Source: Labia minor | Lineage: Eukaryota > Arthropoda > Insecta > Dermaptera > Spongiphoridae | Direction: 5' to 3' | DNA length: 64,000 nt | NCBI GenBank assembly: GCA_963082975.1 | Contig: OY720346.1 | Coordinates: 48,394,296 to 48,458,295, forward strand | Shown here: piece by piece, positions 46,741 to 58,989 of the stretch | Numbering within the stretch: position 1 is the stretch's first letter | Layout: each line of letters starts with the position of its first letter | Program-made: the position numbers and the translations under genes | Notes under the pieces: model-generated | Database searches by the model: none | What the model was told of the DNA's origin: nothing | What the model saw: the letters and a program-made list of their open reading frames with translations, nothing else

Positions 46741-47345
46741 ATCTTCAATAATAATTGATTTTAATACAACTATTTCTCGTTTAATAATAAATTAATTTAA
46801 AAAATAAAGATTATCTTTCTTATATGATATATAAAAATTTAATCAACTCACTTTTTAATCAATAAAAATGGTTAAATTATTTCTTAGAAAAAAAATATTA
46901 AAATATTTAAATATATATTTATATATATTTATATATATACATTATTTTTAATAGATATTTTTATATCGTTTCTTAATAAAATTTAATTAAGTCATGGTCA
47001 TAATTTTTAAACAGTTAACGAATATTTAAATAGGAATCTGATTTTTAATGAATATTCTTGGAAAGGGGTGTTCATTTTCTGTCCCACACAATGAAAGAAG
47101 AGTTGTTTTTCCCCATTATCGATTAGTACCTAACAGTAAAAAAATAAAATAAAAATATTTAACTAATTCAAACTTAAAAACTTTTGTTCCAGTTGTTTTA
47201 GAAACTAAAATGTGTGGTCTGCAATAAATCGAAAAAACTCAGGTTTTATATTAATTTTGCTGAAATGTTTTCACTTATTAAATTTTTCCAATACTTTTCT
47301 TATATATTTATATACAAGAGTTATTTATTCAATCATGGCAAAATA
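46741..47345. other. AT-rich stretch without a gene
   Basis: Nothing recognised. Confidence 0.5.
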
Positions 47346-47348
47346 TTA

Positions 47349-47886
47349 TTAACATAACAGAGAATAAGGTATATCCAAAATTTTACGATACACAAATGAA
47401 TCATAAGCCTTGAACTTAATTTTTAACACCACTAGATAGCCTAAATGTTTGATAATATCGAAGAAAGATGTGCGCAGAATCAGTACTTTTACAACATTTG
47501 TCAGTGTCTGAAGTTGCCCATCAGGAGAAACGTTCTTATTTAAAAATAGCATTTATCATTCTTTAAACATTGTTGAGTAGGATGACGTTTTGAACAACAC
47601 AAGTTATTAGTATTAACCTAATAGACTGGAATATAGTAGCCCTTCCTAAAACTTTTGTGTATGGAAGGGAACAGTTACTTAAAGATGATGCAAGTTCTAT
47701 GTGATATTGCTTTGTATTTTTATCCCACAACATCACTAGAAATAGTTGTTCCTGATTTGAGAACATATTATAGGGTCCATGTTTTATAGATGTTTTGTAA
47801 AATTCGGGCCAAGGCTTCGGTCTGTTTAATAAAAAAATATGTTTCCATGACTTGTAAGTAACCCTCGAGTATACTAGTTTGTCCAA
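47349..47886 (-). other. Unrecognised, possibly decayed coding remnant
   Basis: Two minus-strand frames lie end to end: 47563-47886 (107 codons) and 47349-47552 (67 codons). Composition is less A/T-biased than in the neighbours and the residues look protein-like (for example RPKPWPEFYKTSIKHGPYN, YHIELASSLSNCSLPY, SPDGQLQTLTN). I do not recognise the family. It abuts a mariner relic on the opposite strand, so it may be a piece of another repeat or a processed pseudogene. Confidence 0.25.
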
Positions 47887-47904
47887 GTTGAGTTGAGAGT
47901 CATC

Positions 47905-48366
47905 TATTCGTCAATATCATTGAAAAAATACAAGATGTGGTATTAAAAGACCGCCGATTGACTGAAAAAGATTTAATAGAGGTATTAGGCATTTCATTGA
48001 GCACAGTGAGCAATATTTTGAGTGTAAATTTGGGTTTCAAAAAACTATGTGCAAAATGGGTGCCGCAAAAACCATTGCTAAAATAACTGAATTGAAGTAC
48101 GAATTGTTATAACATCCACCTTTTTCGCCAGATTTAGCTCTCTCCGATTTCTGGCTGTTCCCACACCTCTAACAATATCTTCGTGGAAATCGATTTTCTC
48201 CAAATGAAGAGGTAATTCCACTACAGTCAAGAAATCCATAAAATAGAAGACCGTTGGAATAAGTGTATTGAAGTTGAGAGAAACTACGCTGAGATAAATT
48301 AAGTCATTTTTATAAATAAAAATTGGTTTCTTCAATTCTGATCCGCGAACTTATTGACAAACCTAT
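47905..48366 (+). mobile_element. Mariner relic, internally deleted
   Basis: The plus strand encodes a mariner HTH segment (KDRRLTEKDLIEVLGIS, STVSNILS, GFKKLCAKWVP), then after a stop the C-terminal block PPFSPDLALSDFWLFPHL and RGNRFSPNEEV, which match the conserved SPDLAPSDFWLFP region of mariner transposases. The catalytic centre between them is missing and several stops follow. The right end, read inverted, is TAGGTTTGTCAATAAGTTCG, a mariner-type terminus next to TA. No matching left end was found. Confidence 0.75.
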
Positions 48367-49335
48367 TATATATATCTTAAGTAAAAAAAAATAAAAAATT
48401 ATAATCAAATAGAAAAACTATCTTGATATAATTATTAGCTAATGTTAGCCTGATGTTTCAATTTAATCTAAAATTAATATATATATATATAAATATTAAT
48501 TTTATATTTAAGAAAAAGTATACAAGTATTATAAAAAGATAGAAAAATTTACAAGTTATAATAATTTTAAAATATTACATAAAAATCAATATTGTGAAAT
48601 GATATCGTTAAATCTCTATCGAGTTTATATAAAATAATTGGTTGCGGTTAAAGGATTTTTCAATTTTAAGAAGAGAAGAGAAAGAAATACGATTTCTTTC
48701 TCTCTCTCTCTTTCAAACTCTTCTTCGTTTTAGTCTCTCTTTTTCTATCTATTTCTCTCTCCCCTCCTTCCCTTCCCCCACCCATCCCCCCAACACCCTT
48801 CTCTTATTCTACTTCCCCAATTCCCTCCTGTCATTCTTTTACTTTCTTTTCACGTCAAGTTCTTTATTGGAAAATTGCAAACATTCCATTAATAGATTTA
48901 TTGCTTTTAATTGAATTTTATTTTATTTTTTATTCTTATGATAAAGATTTTATTTAAATTTTTTTATCGGTCCATATCGTCTCTCATTCTTACTAACTCT
49001 TCATTTTATTTAAATAAAAATTAATTTTTATATCTTGTCATACGATTTTAATTTAATATAAAAATTACCATTATTTGTAAATTTCATCGATACAAATTTG
49101 GAATAATTAAAATATATATAATCCATAATCCTGTAAACTAATATACTACTACTGGTTAAAAGTCTATTTTTATTTAATATTATTTAATATTTTTTAATTA
49201 AACTATGGACATAAAATTATTTTAATTAAGAAAGCGTCACACTATAAAGATTTTGATTATAAATTAATGGTGGTTATTGGACGGTTTAATTGAAAAATAT
49301 AAGATGTTAAGTTGAGTTAGTAAACGTATATACAC
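48367..49335. other. Stretch without a gene; pyrimidine-rich tract
   Basis: 48690-48800 is a CT-rich run (CTTTCTCTCTCTC, CCCTTCCCCCACCC) that generates a fortuitous ORF. The rest is AT-rich. Confidence 0.5.
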
Positions 49336-49605
49336 GAAAAGTTGGTTGAGTTGAAGAGGGGGTGCTGCTGCTGTCTGCACTGACTGCAAAGACAAACAGC
49401 TGCAGTCTCTCTTTCTCTTAATTGATTGACACGAATTAATTAAACCGCACTTGAGCGCCCCTGGCGACTTGCAGCTTAATTACTCCTCGGCCCTTACGGC
49501 GAAGTAAGTCAAATTAAAAATTACATCGTCGACTTGTTACCAGCTAATGAAGCCTCTTTGCCCACTAATTAATAAATAAAACAACCCCTTGTATGGACTC
49601 TACAT
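49336..49605. promoter_or_regulatory. Candidate enhancer with E-box, PBX/MEIS-like and homeodomain words
   Basis: About 270 bp of complex sequence: E-box CAGCTG at 49397-49402, TGATTGACA at 49423-49431 (Exd/PBX-MEIS type), immediately followed by GAATTAATTAAACCGC, then CAGCTTAATTACTCC, AATTACATCGTCG, ACCAGCTAATGAAGCC and CACTAATTAATAAAT. The density of TAATTA cores is the highest in the window. No ORF. Confidence 0.4.
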
Positions 49606-49660
49606 ACAAGAGAAAAGTCAGCTCAACTCGAAATTTATATACTAACATACATAAACCTAC

Positions 49661-49695
<35 letters not shown>

Positions 49696-51480
49696 CAGTC
49701 CCCCTAGATGTCAATTATAGAACTAGTAAAGTGAATAAACTGTTTCATTAATTTACCATCTTATAAATTCAATATTATAAATATTTTCATTTTGTTCTTA
49801 ATTTTATTAAGCTTAAAATTTTGTAAAAGCTTTTAATAAATTAACTTCGATTGAAAATAGATTTGTTATTTAAAAAAATAAAATTATTTTTGTTGATTTA
49901 ACCTTCCAAAAAGATATAAATAAATTATATTATTATAAATGAATTTTAAATCTTTATTTATTTCATTTTATTCTTCTTTCTCTTAAAATTGAATTATTTT
50001 TTTAGGATGCGTTCTGTCTCAAGCGGTAATTTTATTATTTTGAATTAAAAGATTATTGTAATTGTTTTTCCCTTTATCTTAAGAGGTGTTTTGTTGGCTC
50101 TATCGATATATATAATATAATTTAAATTATTTAATAAAATTTTATATACTTGTACCAGGTTTTACACAATAATAATAATAATATTATAGATAATTTAAAA
50201 GAAATAAAAAAAAACAAAGAAATGTACTTTATAATCAATGGATTAAATGTTAATCAAATTATAATAATTAATTACGTTTGTCTTGACAGAGACTTATTAT
50301 AAAAATTTTTAAATTTATCAAATTATTCAAAAAATTATAACTAATATTATATTATAAAAATTATGATTTAATCCAAATATTTTTGACAATTTTTCATAAA
50401 CCCCAATTAAAAAATGTGTCAATTTTTAACATAATTGAAGTATTATTCACGTTATATAAGAAAAAAATAATTATAAATTAATTATTGAACAAATTATTTT
50501 AATAAATTTATTTACATAAATAGTTTGTGAGAATTTAATTAATTAATATTTTAATTAATAATTGAAAATTAATTAGTTTAAGTGTTTTTTTTTATAAATT
50601 TTCTTTATGCTTTTTAAATATCAATTTTCAAATTTTATAAGAATTTATCTTTGAAATATCAATTAAATATTCAAATTATTCAAATAGAGATCGATAGTAT
50701 AGATAGTATCATCAAATAAAAAAGATATATAGACTGGTAAAACAGGCTCCTATTTATTTTTAATCTCTAAAGAATGGGTGAGAGAAGAAGAGAGAGAGAG
50801 AGAGAGAGGTGAAAAAATTTCTATTTTTAAAATAAAAAGTAATTTTTTATCTATTGGGAGTTTTTCTTACTCGTTGATTAAATGAAAAAGTTTGCTGAAT
50901 TTAGTTATTTATTTTATTTATTAAAATTCTGAATATATTATAATTAGTTAACAAAAAAAAAGAGATAATCCTCACCTTGAACTAAATTTATGCATGATTT
51001 CTTATGATTGAATACTTTTATTAAATATCTTCTTTATAATTCACTTTTGAAGATAATCACTAAAGTTTTCTATGAAAAAGAAGATATATTAAGCCTAAAT
51101 TATACCCTTGGGAGGGTGCGGGTGGTGGGAGGTAAAGGAAATTAAAAGTTATGGCTTGTCTAATTAATTGAAACCCAAAATGACTTCCATTATACTTTCT
51201 AATTATTCTAAAAGATATTGATATTGATTTTATTCTACTAATTTATTTTTAAAAGAGTAATTTTACTCTTAACTTGAAAATTAAGTGTGTTTAACTACTA
51301 ATGAGCCATAATTTGTGATAATTTTCTTTTAACCCAAATGTATTAGTATTTATTTCTTATTATAATTTGACTTAAAAAATTATTTATAATTTACTAGTAT
51401 AAAAGAAATTCTTGGAAAAGTTTTACACTAATAAAATGACTTTTTGAAGGAATATTAGATGTAGATACTTATATATATAT
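49606..51480. other. AT-rich stretch without a gene
   Basis: Holds (TA)n at 49664-49694, an AAT array near 50170 and a GA run near 50790. Nothing else. Confidence 0.5.
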
Positions 51481-51539
51481 ATCAGGAGTCGAAGGGGGGA
51501 GGGGTCTCTCAGCCTCCGGGATCAAAATTGGGGAGCTAC

Positions 51540-51650
51540 TTGATAAAAAATAGCGCCTCCGATCAAGAAAATCAAGATTAAGGGAGAGAAGACTCGTTCT
51601 ATTGATCATAGAACACCTCTATTTCGCTTAGACGACAAACGACTTGATAG
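51540..51650 (-). repeat. Unclassified dispersed repeat, copy B
   Basis: Minus-strand counterpart of 9943-10056, with the same central palindrome (GTTCTA..TAGAAC) and words GGAGGCGCTA and CTTGATTTTCTTG. The GC-rich segment 51483-51539 (GGAGTCGAAGGGGGGAGGGG, TCAGCCTCCGGGATC) may belong to the same element. Confidence 0.55.
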
Positions 51651-52375
51651 GTGCATATGAAATTTGTAGGAAGTAGATAGAAAAGTTAGAAATGTATATA
51701 TATATGTAAATAATATTTGGGAAAAACATTTTAGATTTTCTTAATATGTGGTGTTAAATCCAATATCCTTGATAATTCTTATTTCACCAGGGTTTTTATA
51801 TACTTAATTACATTTGAGAAATTATATAAAGTTATATTTTTTATCTTATATTTGGTCAAAATGTATAATAACAGGTGAAATTTTTGCAAAAATTTTCTAT
51901 ATTTGATTAGTACTATTAAATATTTTCAGGTTTGAAAGAAAGTGGATATATTAATATTAACTTCAACTTTACGATTATGATGATATCATTATAACTAATC
52001 CTGATGAATATAATTGGAGGGAGAATTTAATAAGTTATTCTAAATGACAAGATAGTATGTTTCAAGCCTAAAAATTAGTTTGTGGTGAAATTTTCAAGCC
52101 ATTTTTTATCTATTTTATTATTCTACTTTTTTTACTATATATTTATTTGAAATTAACCACAAACATCTGTTAAAAGTTTTTAGATGTACGATTAATGTGA
52201 TTATTTAGAATCTTGGTTTATAAGAAATTAGAAAAATTGTTAGAAAAAAAACAAATAAATTTTATTTTTGGAAAATTTCTAAAAATATAAAAATGTGGTT
52301 TTAAAGTGGAAAATAGATTTGATGAAAGAGAAAAATAAATTAAAAGCAATATATTTTTATTTTTATTTATTTATT
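51651..52375. other. AT-rich stretch without a gene
   Basis: No feature recognised. Confidence 0.5.
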
Positions 52376-52432
52376 TACGACCACCTGGCTGACGTTTCGA
52401 TTAGAAGTTGGAGACCAAATCATTGTGGAGGT
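52376..52432 (-). mobile_element. Degenerate hammerhead-like motif (Penelope-like relic)
   Basis: On the minus strand, TCGAAACGTCAGCCAGGTGG carries the GAAACGTC join (52391-52398) typical of short-stem-III hammerheads, preceded by TTGGTCTCCAAC and a worn TGATTT where CUGANGA is expected. CCAC and GTGG could close stem I. Confidence 0.33.
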
Positions 52433-52689
52433 TAAAAAATAAATAAAATCAAAACATGTGTGTGCTGCTTTTCTTATTTTTTTCCCTCAATCATTAATTT
52501 TAAAAATAATTATAAAATAAAAACTAATAAGAAATTATATATGATTTAGAAAAAAAAATATAAAATTTATATTTTTATAACGTTTTTCTTAACTTCACTT
52601 GGCGTCTGACTCTGTCTCTGGGTCTGTTCGCTCTCTTGACAAATTGAAATAAATTTTTCATCGACTTTTTACTGAGATAGATTTTTGTA

Positions 52690-53815
52690 AATTTTTATGA
52701 CGTTTTTTCTTTGGACTAAAAAGAATAAAATAATTTTTCTATAAGCCTACCAAAGTTTATGGATGAATTGCTTCATATTCAACTAAAAACGTTGGACGCT
52801 TTTAGTTCTATGCAATGGATTTAATATGTAAACTTAATAAAAATTATTTTAAATTTTGATACATAAGTACAGGGTGTGCGGCCAAAAACCGGACAAATTT
52901 ATCATTTTTGTTTACACTATATTATTTATTAAAAAAATGAAAAATTATACAAATATTCTTTACCACACAATATATAGTACCACAAAGAATAGATTTATTC
53001 ATATAACCCCCCACTTACATGAACGACCGCTTCCATTTTCAGTCTAATGCGATCGCAGGCACGGCGTAAGGCATCACGGTCCATCTCGGCGAATGCTACA
53101 TCAATAGCGGCTCGGAGAGACGCTACATTTGGATGTCTGGACTTGTTTGTCACCCTTTCAATAACGCTCCATACGTAGTAATCAAAGGGATTTAAATCTG
53201 AGCTGTTAGGAGGCCAGAATTCCTTGGACCAAAACATGTCGACATTGTCCGATAACCAATTTTGCTCCAAGTGACTCCGGAACCTTCCTCGAACTTCTCA
53301 GACTCCTACTTTGCTACAAAATCGTAAACTGTGGATCTCGGGTATCCAAAGAACCGGATAATCTGTCACTGAGAGACCAGCGCGAACACTTTCAAAGATC
53401 GCTTCTCTTCGGTTATACTCCTGGCTTTGTCTCAACATTGCGACTGCTTAGTAGATGCGAACACGATATTTAGGAGCCAATTGCGACATCCGTTGGTATA
53501 GAACAGCGAAAAATTAAAATCAAATTTTGTCCGAATTTTGACTGCGCATCCTGTATATTACAGTGAAAAATAATAAAAGATTAATTTCTTAGCTCGTAAA
53601 CTATCAATTTTATTGCATGATAAAATAAATTGTCAGTTGATGTGTTTAATAAAATTTTTATTATTACAAAAATTTGACTTGATTGTTCATATAAATAAAT
53701 AAAACTAAATGCGCCCAACGTTTTTCGTTGAATATGAAGCAATCCATAAACCTTATAGAAAAATTATTTTATTCTTTTTAGTCCATTGGAAAAACGTTTT
53801 TTTATAAATTTTTTT
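52690..53815. mobile_element. Inverted-repeat DNA element hosting a nested mariner/maT-like relic
   Basis: The arms 52690-52808 and 53702-53815 are inverted copies of about 110 bp (GGACTAAAAAGAATAAAATA, TTTTTCTATAAG, GCTTCATATTCAAC, AAAACGTTGG), diverged by substitutions and small indels. They bracket spacer plus a separate transposon at 52870-53553. Age order: the outer element or foldback first, the mariner later. Outer termini are not precise. Confidence 0.65.
52870..53553 (-). mobile_element. Tc1/mariner (maT-like) transposon, internally deleted
   Basis: Terminal repeats CAGGGTGTGCGGCCAAAAAC and, inverted, CAGGATGCGCAGTCAAAATT, flanked by TA on both sides (52868-52869, 53554-53555). On the minus strand an N-terminal HTH piece starting near 53438 (MLRQSQEYNRREAIFESVRA) is followed, after loss of the middle and a stop, by the C-terminal part at 53270-52995 (FWPPNSSDLNPFDYYVWSV, then ERVTNKSRHPNVASLRAAI). 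The PPNSSDLNPFDYYVW block is the conserved region around the last catalytic residue of the family. The element cannot encode an active transposase. Confidence 0.88.
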
Positions 53816-54570
53816 TATATTTATATTATTTACTTTGAATTGAGATGTTTGTACTCAATATGAATATTTTGATACTATCAATTTAAAATAATGAATTATA
53901 TTAAATAACTATTAAATAAATACTCCTTTAATTGTATGATATCTTTTAGCATGATTGAGATGATTGGATGAGTGTTCGTATAAATTAGCACAAGAAAACT
54001 GGCCACGCAATGAATGGCTCTAACTTTACAAACGATTGAACCGGTTATGCGGGTGGCAGAAATAAGGGGCCAAATGTTGGGCGTGCATTTAAAAAAATTC
54101 ATCTGGACATTTTATTAAAAAAATAATAAATTGAAATTAGATTTTTTAATTGATTATTATTATTATTATTGCATACTTCTTAATGATTTTAAATTAAAAA
54201 ATATAAATTTATATAGTTCATACACTTATAATAGAAAAATATTAAATTATAATATTTAAAATATTAAATTATAATTTTATTTAATTTATTCAATATTTAA
54301 TTGTTAAAATGGTATATGTACAATGAAATAAACAAAAAACAAAAAAACAAACAAAAAAATGATAAAATAAAAAGAAGAAAATAATTTAAAAAAAAATAAT
54401 AGAAAATTGAGGTTTTTTTTGATAAATTGATTTAAAATATTCTAAATTATTATATAATAGTTTATAAAATAGTGTTGATAATGTCATCTTCACACACATG
54501 AGAATTACCAGATGCACATTTTTTTTCTTTTTTTATTAATATTATTTTTTTGTATATATGTCTGTAGATG
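53816..54570. other. Stretch without a gene; small complex patch
   Basis: 53965-54100 is richer (GAAAACTGGCCACGCAATG, GAACCGGTTATGCGGG, AAATGTTGGGCGTGC) and may be a regulatory or repeat fragment. The rest is AT-rich. Confidence 0.35.
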
Positions 54571-54690
54571 TGTGTAGGTTAACGCGCGAAGTGGCTTGGC
54601 GCGAGCATCGTTTGCGACTGCACTTGACTCTCGAGGGCTGGAAAACCCTCTTTCCCACATCATCTACCACTCGATGTCCCACTTTTTGAA
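54571..54690. promoter_or_regulatory. Small GC-rich patch
   Basis: TTAACGCGCGAAGTGGCTTG, GCGCGAGCATCGTTTGCG and CTCGAGGGCTGG within about 100 bp. No family or motif identified with certainty. Confidence 0.2.
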
Positions 54691-55055
54691 TGGAGTGGAG
54701 AAAATGAAAGTATTTATCAAAACATACATATATACATATATATTAATATTGTTATCTATGTATATACATAGAAAAAGAGATGCTATCACTCCAAGTGAAA
54801 GTTTGATTAACAAATTTTTAGACAATTAATAATTTATTATTTCAATATATGATTAATATCGTTTAAAGATGATGTGTTGAAAATGTTTCATTGCAATTAA
54901 TGTTACCCCTTTATTAATTTTAATTTCTTTAGGCATTCTTTCACCTTTACTTTCTCCTCATTTATCCTCAACTTAACATTGAAATGTAAATATATCCCTG
55001 GGACCTTTTCCTCTCACACGGGCATTATCTTCTCTCCTCTACATAGATTTTAACC
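54691..55055. other. Stretch without a gene
   Basis: AT-rich, with a CT-richer segment near 54940-55040. No feature recognised. Confidence 0.45.
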
Positions 55056-55340
55056 ATCTGTCTATGTATTGTAACGTACACATGTCTACATGTCAGTCTT
55101 TGTTTTATGTGTATTTGTGTGTGTGTGTGTCTGTGTGTGTACGTATGCTTGGTCGGTAATTAGAAGGTCCCAGTGATGTATCGCCTAGGCAGGCATTAAT
55201 CACCTGCTATAGTTATTTGGACAGCGCCCTTTGGAGCTACCGCTAAGGGTTGGCAGCGGACAACGTTTAGTTAACGACACTTCCAACTTACCCCTCCAAC
55301 AGTGGTGCTCAGCCATTAAAAAATTGGCTAGATTGCAACG
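55056..55340. promoter_or_regulatory. Complex island, candidate regulatory element
   Basis: After a TG microsatellite (55117-55140) come GGTCGGTAATTAGAAGG, GATGTATCGCCTAGGCAGGC, ATTAATCACCTGC (E-box CACCTG), GGACAGCGCCCTTTGGAGC, TAAGGGTTGGCAGCGG and TTTAGTTAACGACAC. No ORF. Confidence 0.3.
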
Positions 55341-55777
55341 CATCAGCTCAACAAAACAAAAACAAATTATAAATGATTAACAAAAGTGGATGAGAAAGAG
55401 AGAGACAGAAATTCATTTTCTAAAATGTTTAAATACCCGTTAAAAATATAGGTCAAATTAAATATTATTTAGAAATGGATAACAAAGATATATATATATA
55501 TATATAATTAATATAATAGAAAATTGATGGTAAATTAGTAGAAAATAGATGTTGAATGGATAGGGATATTTGGAGGAATCTGGTTACTGGGGCCAAGAAC
55601 TTTTGAGTTTATAATGTCTAGAAATAGATAAAGTGAAATATTATATACTTAATCTGTCATTAATTCATGTATTATTTTATTTATTTGTTTTAATTACTCC
55701 TTAATGTAAAAATTTGATTAAATGTTTTTATTTTTTTTTAAAATAATGATAGATGATTGATTTCCAATTAAAAAAAT
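55341..55777. other. AT-rich stretch without a gene
   Basis: TA repeat near 55490. Nothing else. Confidence 0.5.
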
Positions 55778-56365
55778 CGGGAGTGTCTTCACTCGACTAT
55801 CTCGTAAATGTGAATTGAATTAAATAACATATATTATATTTAAATTAAATTATAAATTAAAATTAATAAATAATATTTATTAAACCGGGGCATATTTGGC
55901 TCTTTGTTGATGGTACCAAGTCACGTGCTGGCGCGTGATTTGGAGTGTAAAAAATTATTTCTGGTACTTTCACCAAATCAATCAAGCTGAAATTCGATAT
56001 ATAGCAATTTTTAAACATGTGAAAAACTATCAAACATATATTTTTTATTTTTACGGTCGGTTTAGAGGAAATAAAAATGAAAACTTGATAGGTAATGACC
56101 CTTTTCCCGATGAGCTACATTTTTCAAAATTTGATAGAAAACTACGAATTTTGAATAATGACCGGGTACCAAATTTCATTATTCTAGCTTAAACCGTTTT
56201 TGCGTAATCTTGTCTATATACACACATACACACATACACACAGACATTTTTCTCAACCTTAAGTGAAAATGACTCAGGGACTTTTAAAACGTATAAAAAG
56301 ATCAAAAATTCGAAATCGAAATCGAAAATTTTCGTGATCGCAATACGATCTCTGGCGAGATGGTA
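55778..56365 (+). mobile_element. HINE/DINE-like repeat family, copy 4
   Basis: Full-length but more diverged copy, from GGGAGTGTCTTCACTCG to GGCGAGATGGT. Subterminal ACTATCTCG, the internal CA run and AAAATTTTCGTGATCGC are kept. The 85-codon ORF inside (55935-56192) is a chance reading. Confidence 0.75.
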
Positions 56366-57025
56366 AAAAGAATATTAATTATTAATTAAACAATGAAGAA
56401 AATAGATTTTGCTTAAAAATTTTCATTTATAATTTTTTGATGAGTTACAAGATAAATTTATTTTCAAATTTCATATTGTATTAAAATAATTAATAATTTT
56501 TGGAAATTTGTGTTGATTGAATTTACTCAAATAGGCATATCACTAAACTATATTGAAGTCATTTGTCAATGATAATGATGGAGATTGGTAAATAAAAGGG
56601 ACAAGTATTGATTAAATCCCACACAGATTCTATCGCTTCTTTATTAAGAACGAATAATAAAAAAAAAAAAAAATGTTAATAAATTTTTTAATAATATTGT
56701 TTAGGTATCAACATGCAATATTCACAAAAGCAATTTGTTTCAAAAAGAGAAAATTAATCACAATGAACTAGAGAAAAAAAAAAGAAAAAAAAAGTCAGGC
56801 TGGTGGGGTGAAATCACTATAAATAATCAAGTGTTTTAATTAAATCCACACAAGATTTATTTAAAACCATATTTTATATTAATACACATATATAATATTA
56901 AAATTTGATAAATTTAATTAAGTCTAAAATTGAAATGAAAAGAAATTGAAGTGGATAAATCGAGCGAAGGTAAATAAATAAAATTCAATTAGCATAAGCT
57001 TATCTAATTGATTATGATTTAATTA
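56366..57025. other. AT-rich stretch without a gene
   Basis: Nothing recognised apart from short poly-A runs. Confidence 0.5.
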
Positions 57026-57440
57026 AATCTGCTTGAACATGAGTTCGAATAGTGAAACGGTGAAGGGAGGAGAAATGAAAAAGGGAAGGGGTGAAAGAGA
57101 GGTTTTGGATCATGCAGGGAAAGAGAGAGAGAGTGGGGGGAAAAGGGAGGGTGGAAGGGAGAATATTGCAGCCGTGACAGCCGCCTTTTCGAGATATTGG
57201 AATCGGCGATTTATCATTTTAATTGGATTTTATCCTCAGGAAAGAAGCGAGAAAGAAGAAAAAAAAAGAACTTTTATAGAATTCTTGTAAAAATATGTAA
57301 CCTCCTCTCTTACTTTCGTCTTTGCCCATTTGAAAGCGATTATTAACAAGGTAAAAGGGGTCGAGTGAGTGAGAAAGAGAGAGTGAGACTGGAGGTGAAT
57401 GTATAAAAAGAAGAGAAGTAGACGATTCGTTTTAAAAGGG
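57026..57440. promoter_or_regulatory. Purine-rich island
   Basis: Runs of GGGAAGGGG/GAGAGAGA type enclose a complex core GCAGCCGTGACAGCCGCC, TTGGAATCGGCGATTTATC and TTAATTGGATTTTATCC. The ORF at 57033-57290 is Glu/Arg/Gly-rich low complexity. Confidence 0.22.
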
Positions 57441-58985
57441 AAATGATCCCCTTAAAAGAATCTTTTTTTTAAAAAAAAAAAAGTCCAAATAATTATATAT
57501 AAATCGACTGAATAAAAACACTTGCAACTTACAATATCAATTTTAATATTTTATTTTATTGAAAATAAAATAAAATATTCAGGTTATACAAATTATACTC
57601 TTTGACATTAAAAACAAATAAATAATTATTAATTTTTGTTGGTAATTTAATTATAATTATATTTTATCTATATTTTAATTCAATTCTACTAGTAAAGGGA
57701 TTTAAAAAAGGTTATATATAAATTTTAAATAATTTAATTAATTAATTAATTTATAATATATATATATATATTTAAAATTATAATCAATTGTAATTACATT
57801 AAATAATAATTACTTATTATTAATAGGCAAATTGTTTTAATTTTCAAATGTGAATTATAAACATGTAATTAGAAAATAAAATTTAATTAGATGATTAAAA
57901 TTATGCCAATAAAATCAGAATTTCATAAATTTTCAAGACTAGGAATATAATATACTTTTTTAAAATTTGATAAATTAAAAAAAAAACATTAGATCAAAAT
58001 TTTTTTAATATTAAAATGTTTTTAATGTTGAAAATTGTTCTGTGCATAGAACTATGAATTTTTTAAAATTAAATATTAACTAAATATTGTGGATTATTCA
58101 ATTTGATTGTGTCAATTTTATTTGTATATATTAATAATTTGTAATTGTAATTTACGATATTTTTATTAAATAATTTTATATGATCCTATACTAATTTATA
58201 ACCATTTTCATAAATTGGTAATTTTAATAATCAAAATAAAATATATAATTACATTTTGCTAATTATAATGTTAATATTTTAAAATCAAATTTCAGACATA
58301 TAAAAACAATTTAAAAACATTTATTTTCATATTTCCTATAAAATTTTCAAAACAAACAAAAAAATGACAAATTTATCAGATCAACTATTCTTTAAATCAA
58401 TTTTTATTTACTATATTTATATATATATATATATTATTCTTATTAATAAAATATACATAAAAAGGTCAATAAAAAATAATTAAATTTAACCTTTTCATTG
58501 AATTATTGATTTTTGTTTTGTTTTTGTTTTTTTATTTAAATTATTATTTATTTTTTAATTTATATTAGGTGTGTCATTCCAATAAACATTCTTTAAATTA
58601 TGATTGAATTATATATTTTTAAGCCCTATGGCTTGTTCATAGAATATTTCAAATAGTTAATAAAAATCATTCTCTCTCCCCTTTCCTGAATGGTATAATA
58701 TTGTATGGTATTTAAATTTCCTATTAGTGGAAAATGTTTGCAAATGATGGAATGTCTGTTATTTGCCTGCATGAATCAATAATAAAGCCAATTCTCATGT
58801 TTTCAAGAAGAATTCCAAATATGAAAATGATAATTATTTAAATGATTTGGTAGGTATTAATTAGATATTATAGTGATGTTTTAGTGTATATGGAAAGAGA
58901 GGGTATATGACATATATATATGGTATATATAACGAATACCTAGTGAAATTCGACTGAATGTTTCTTACTCGATATGTTATTTAAA
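57441..58985. other. AT-rich stretch without a gene
   Basis: No feature recognised. Confidence 0.5.
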
Positions 58986-58989
58986 TATC

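Noticed and set aside
55935-56192. 85-codon ORF
   Set aside because: Lies inside HINE-like copy 4; the frame is not kept in the other copies.
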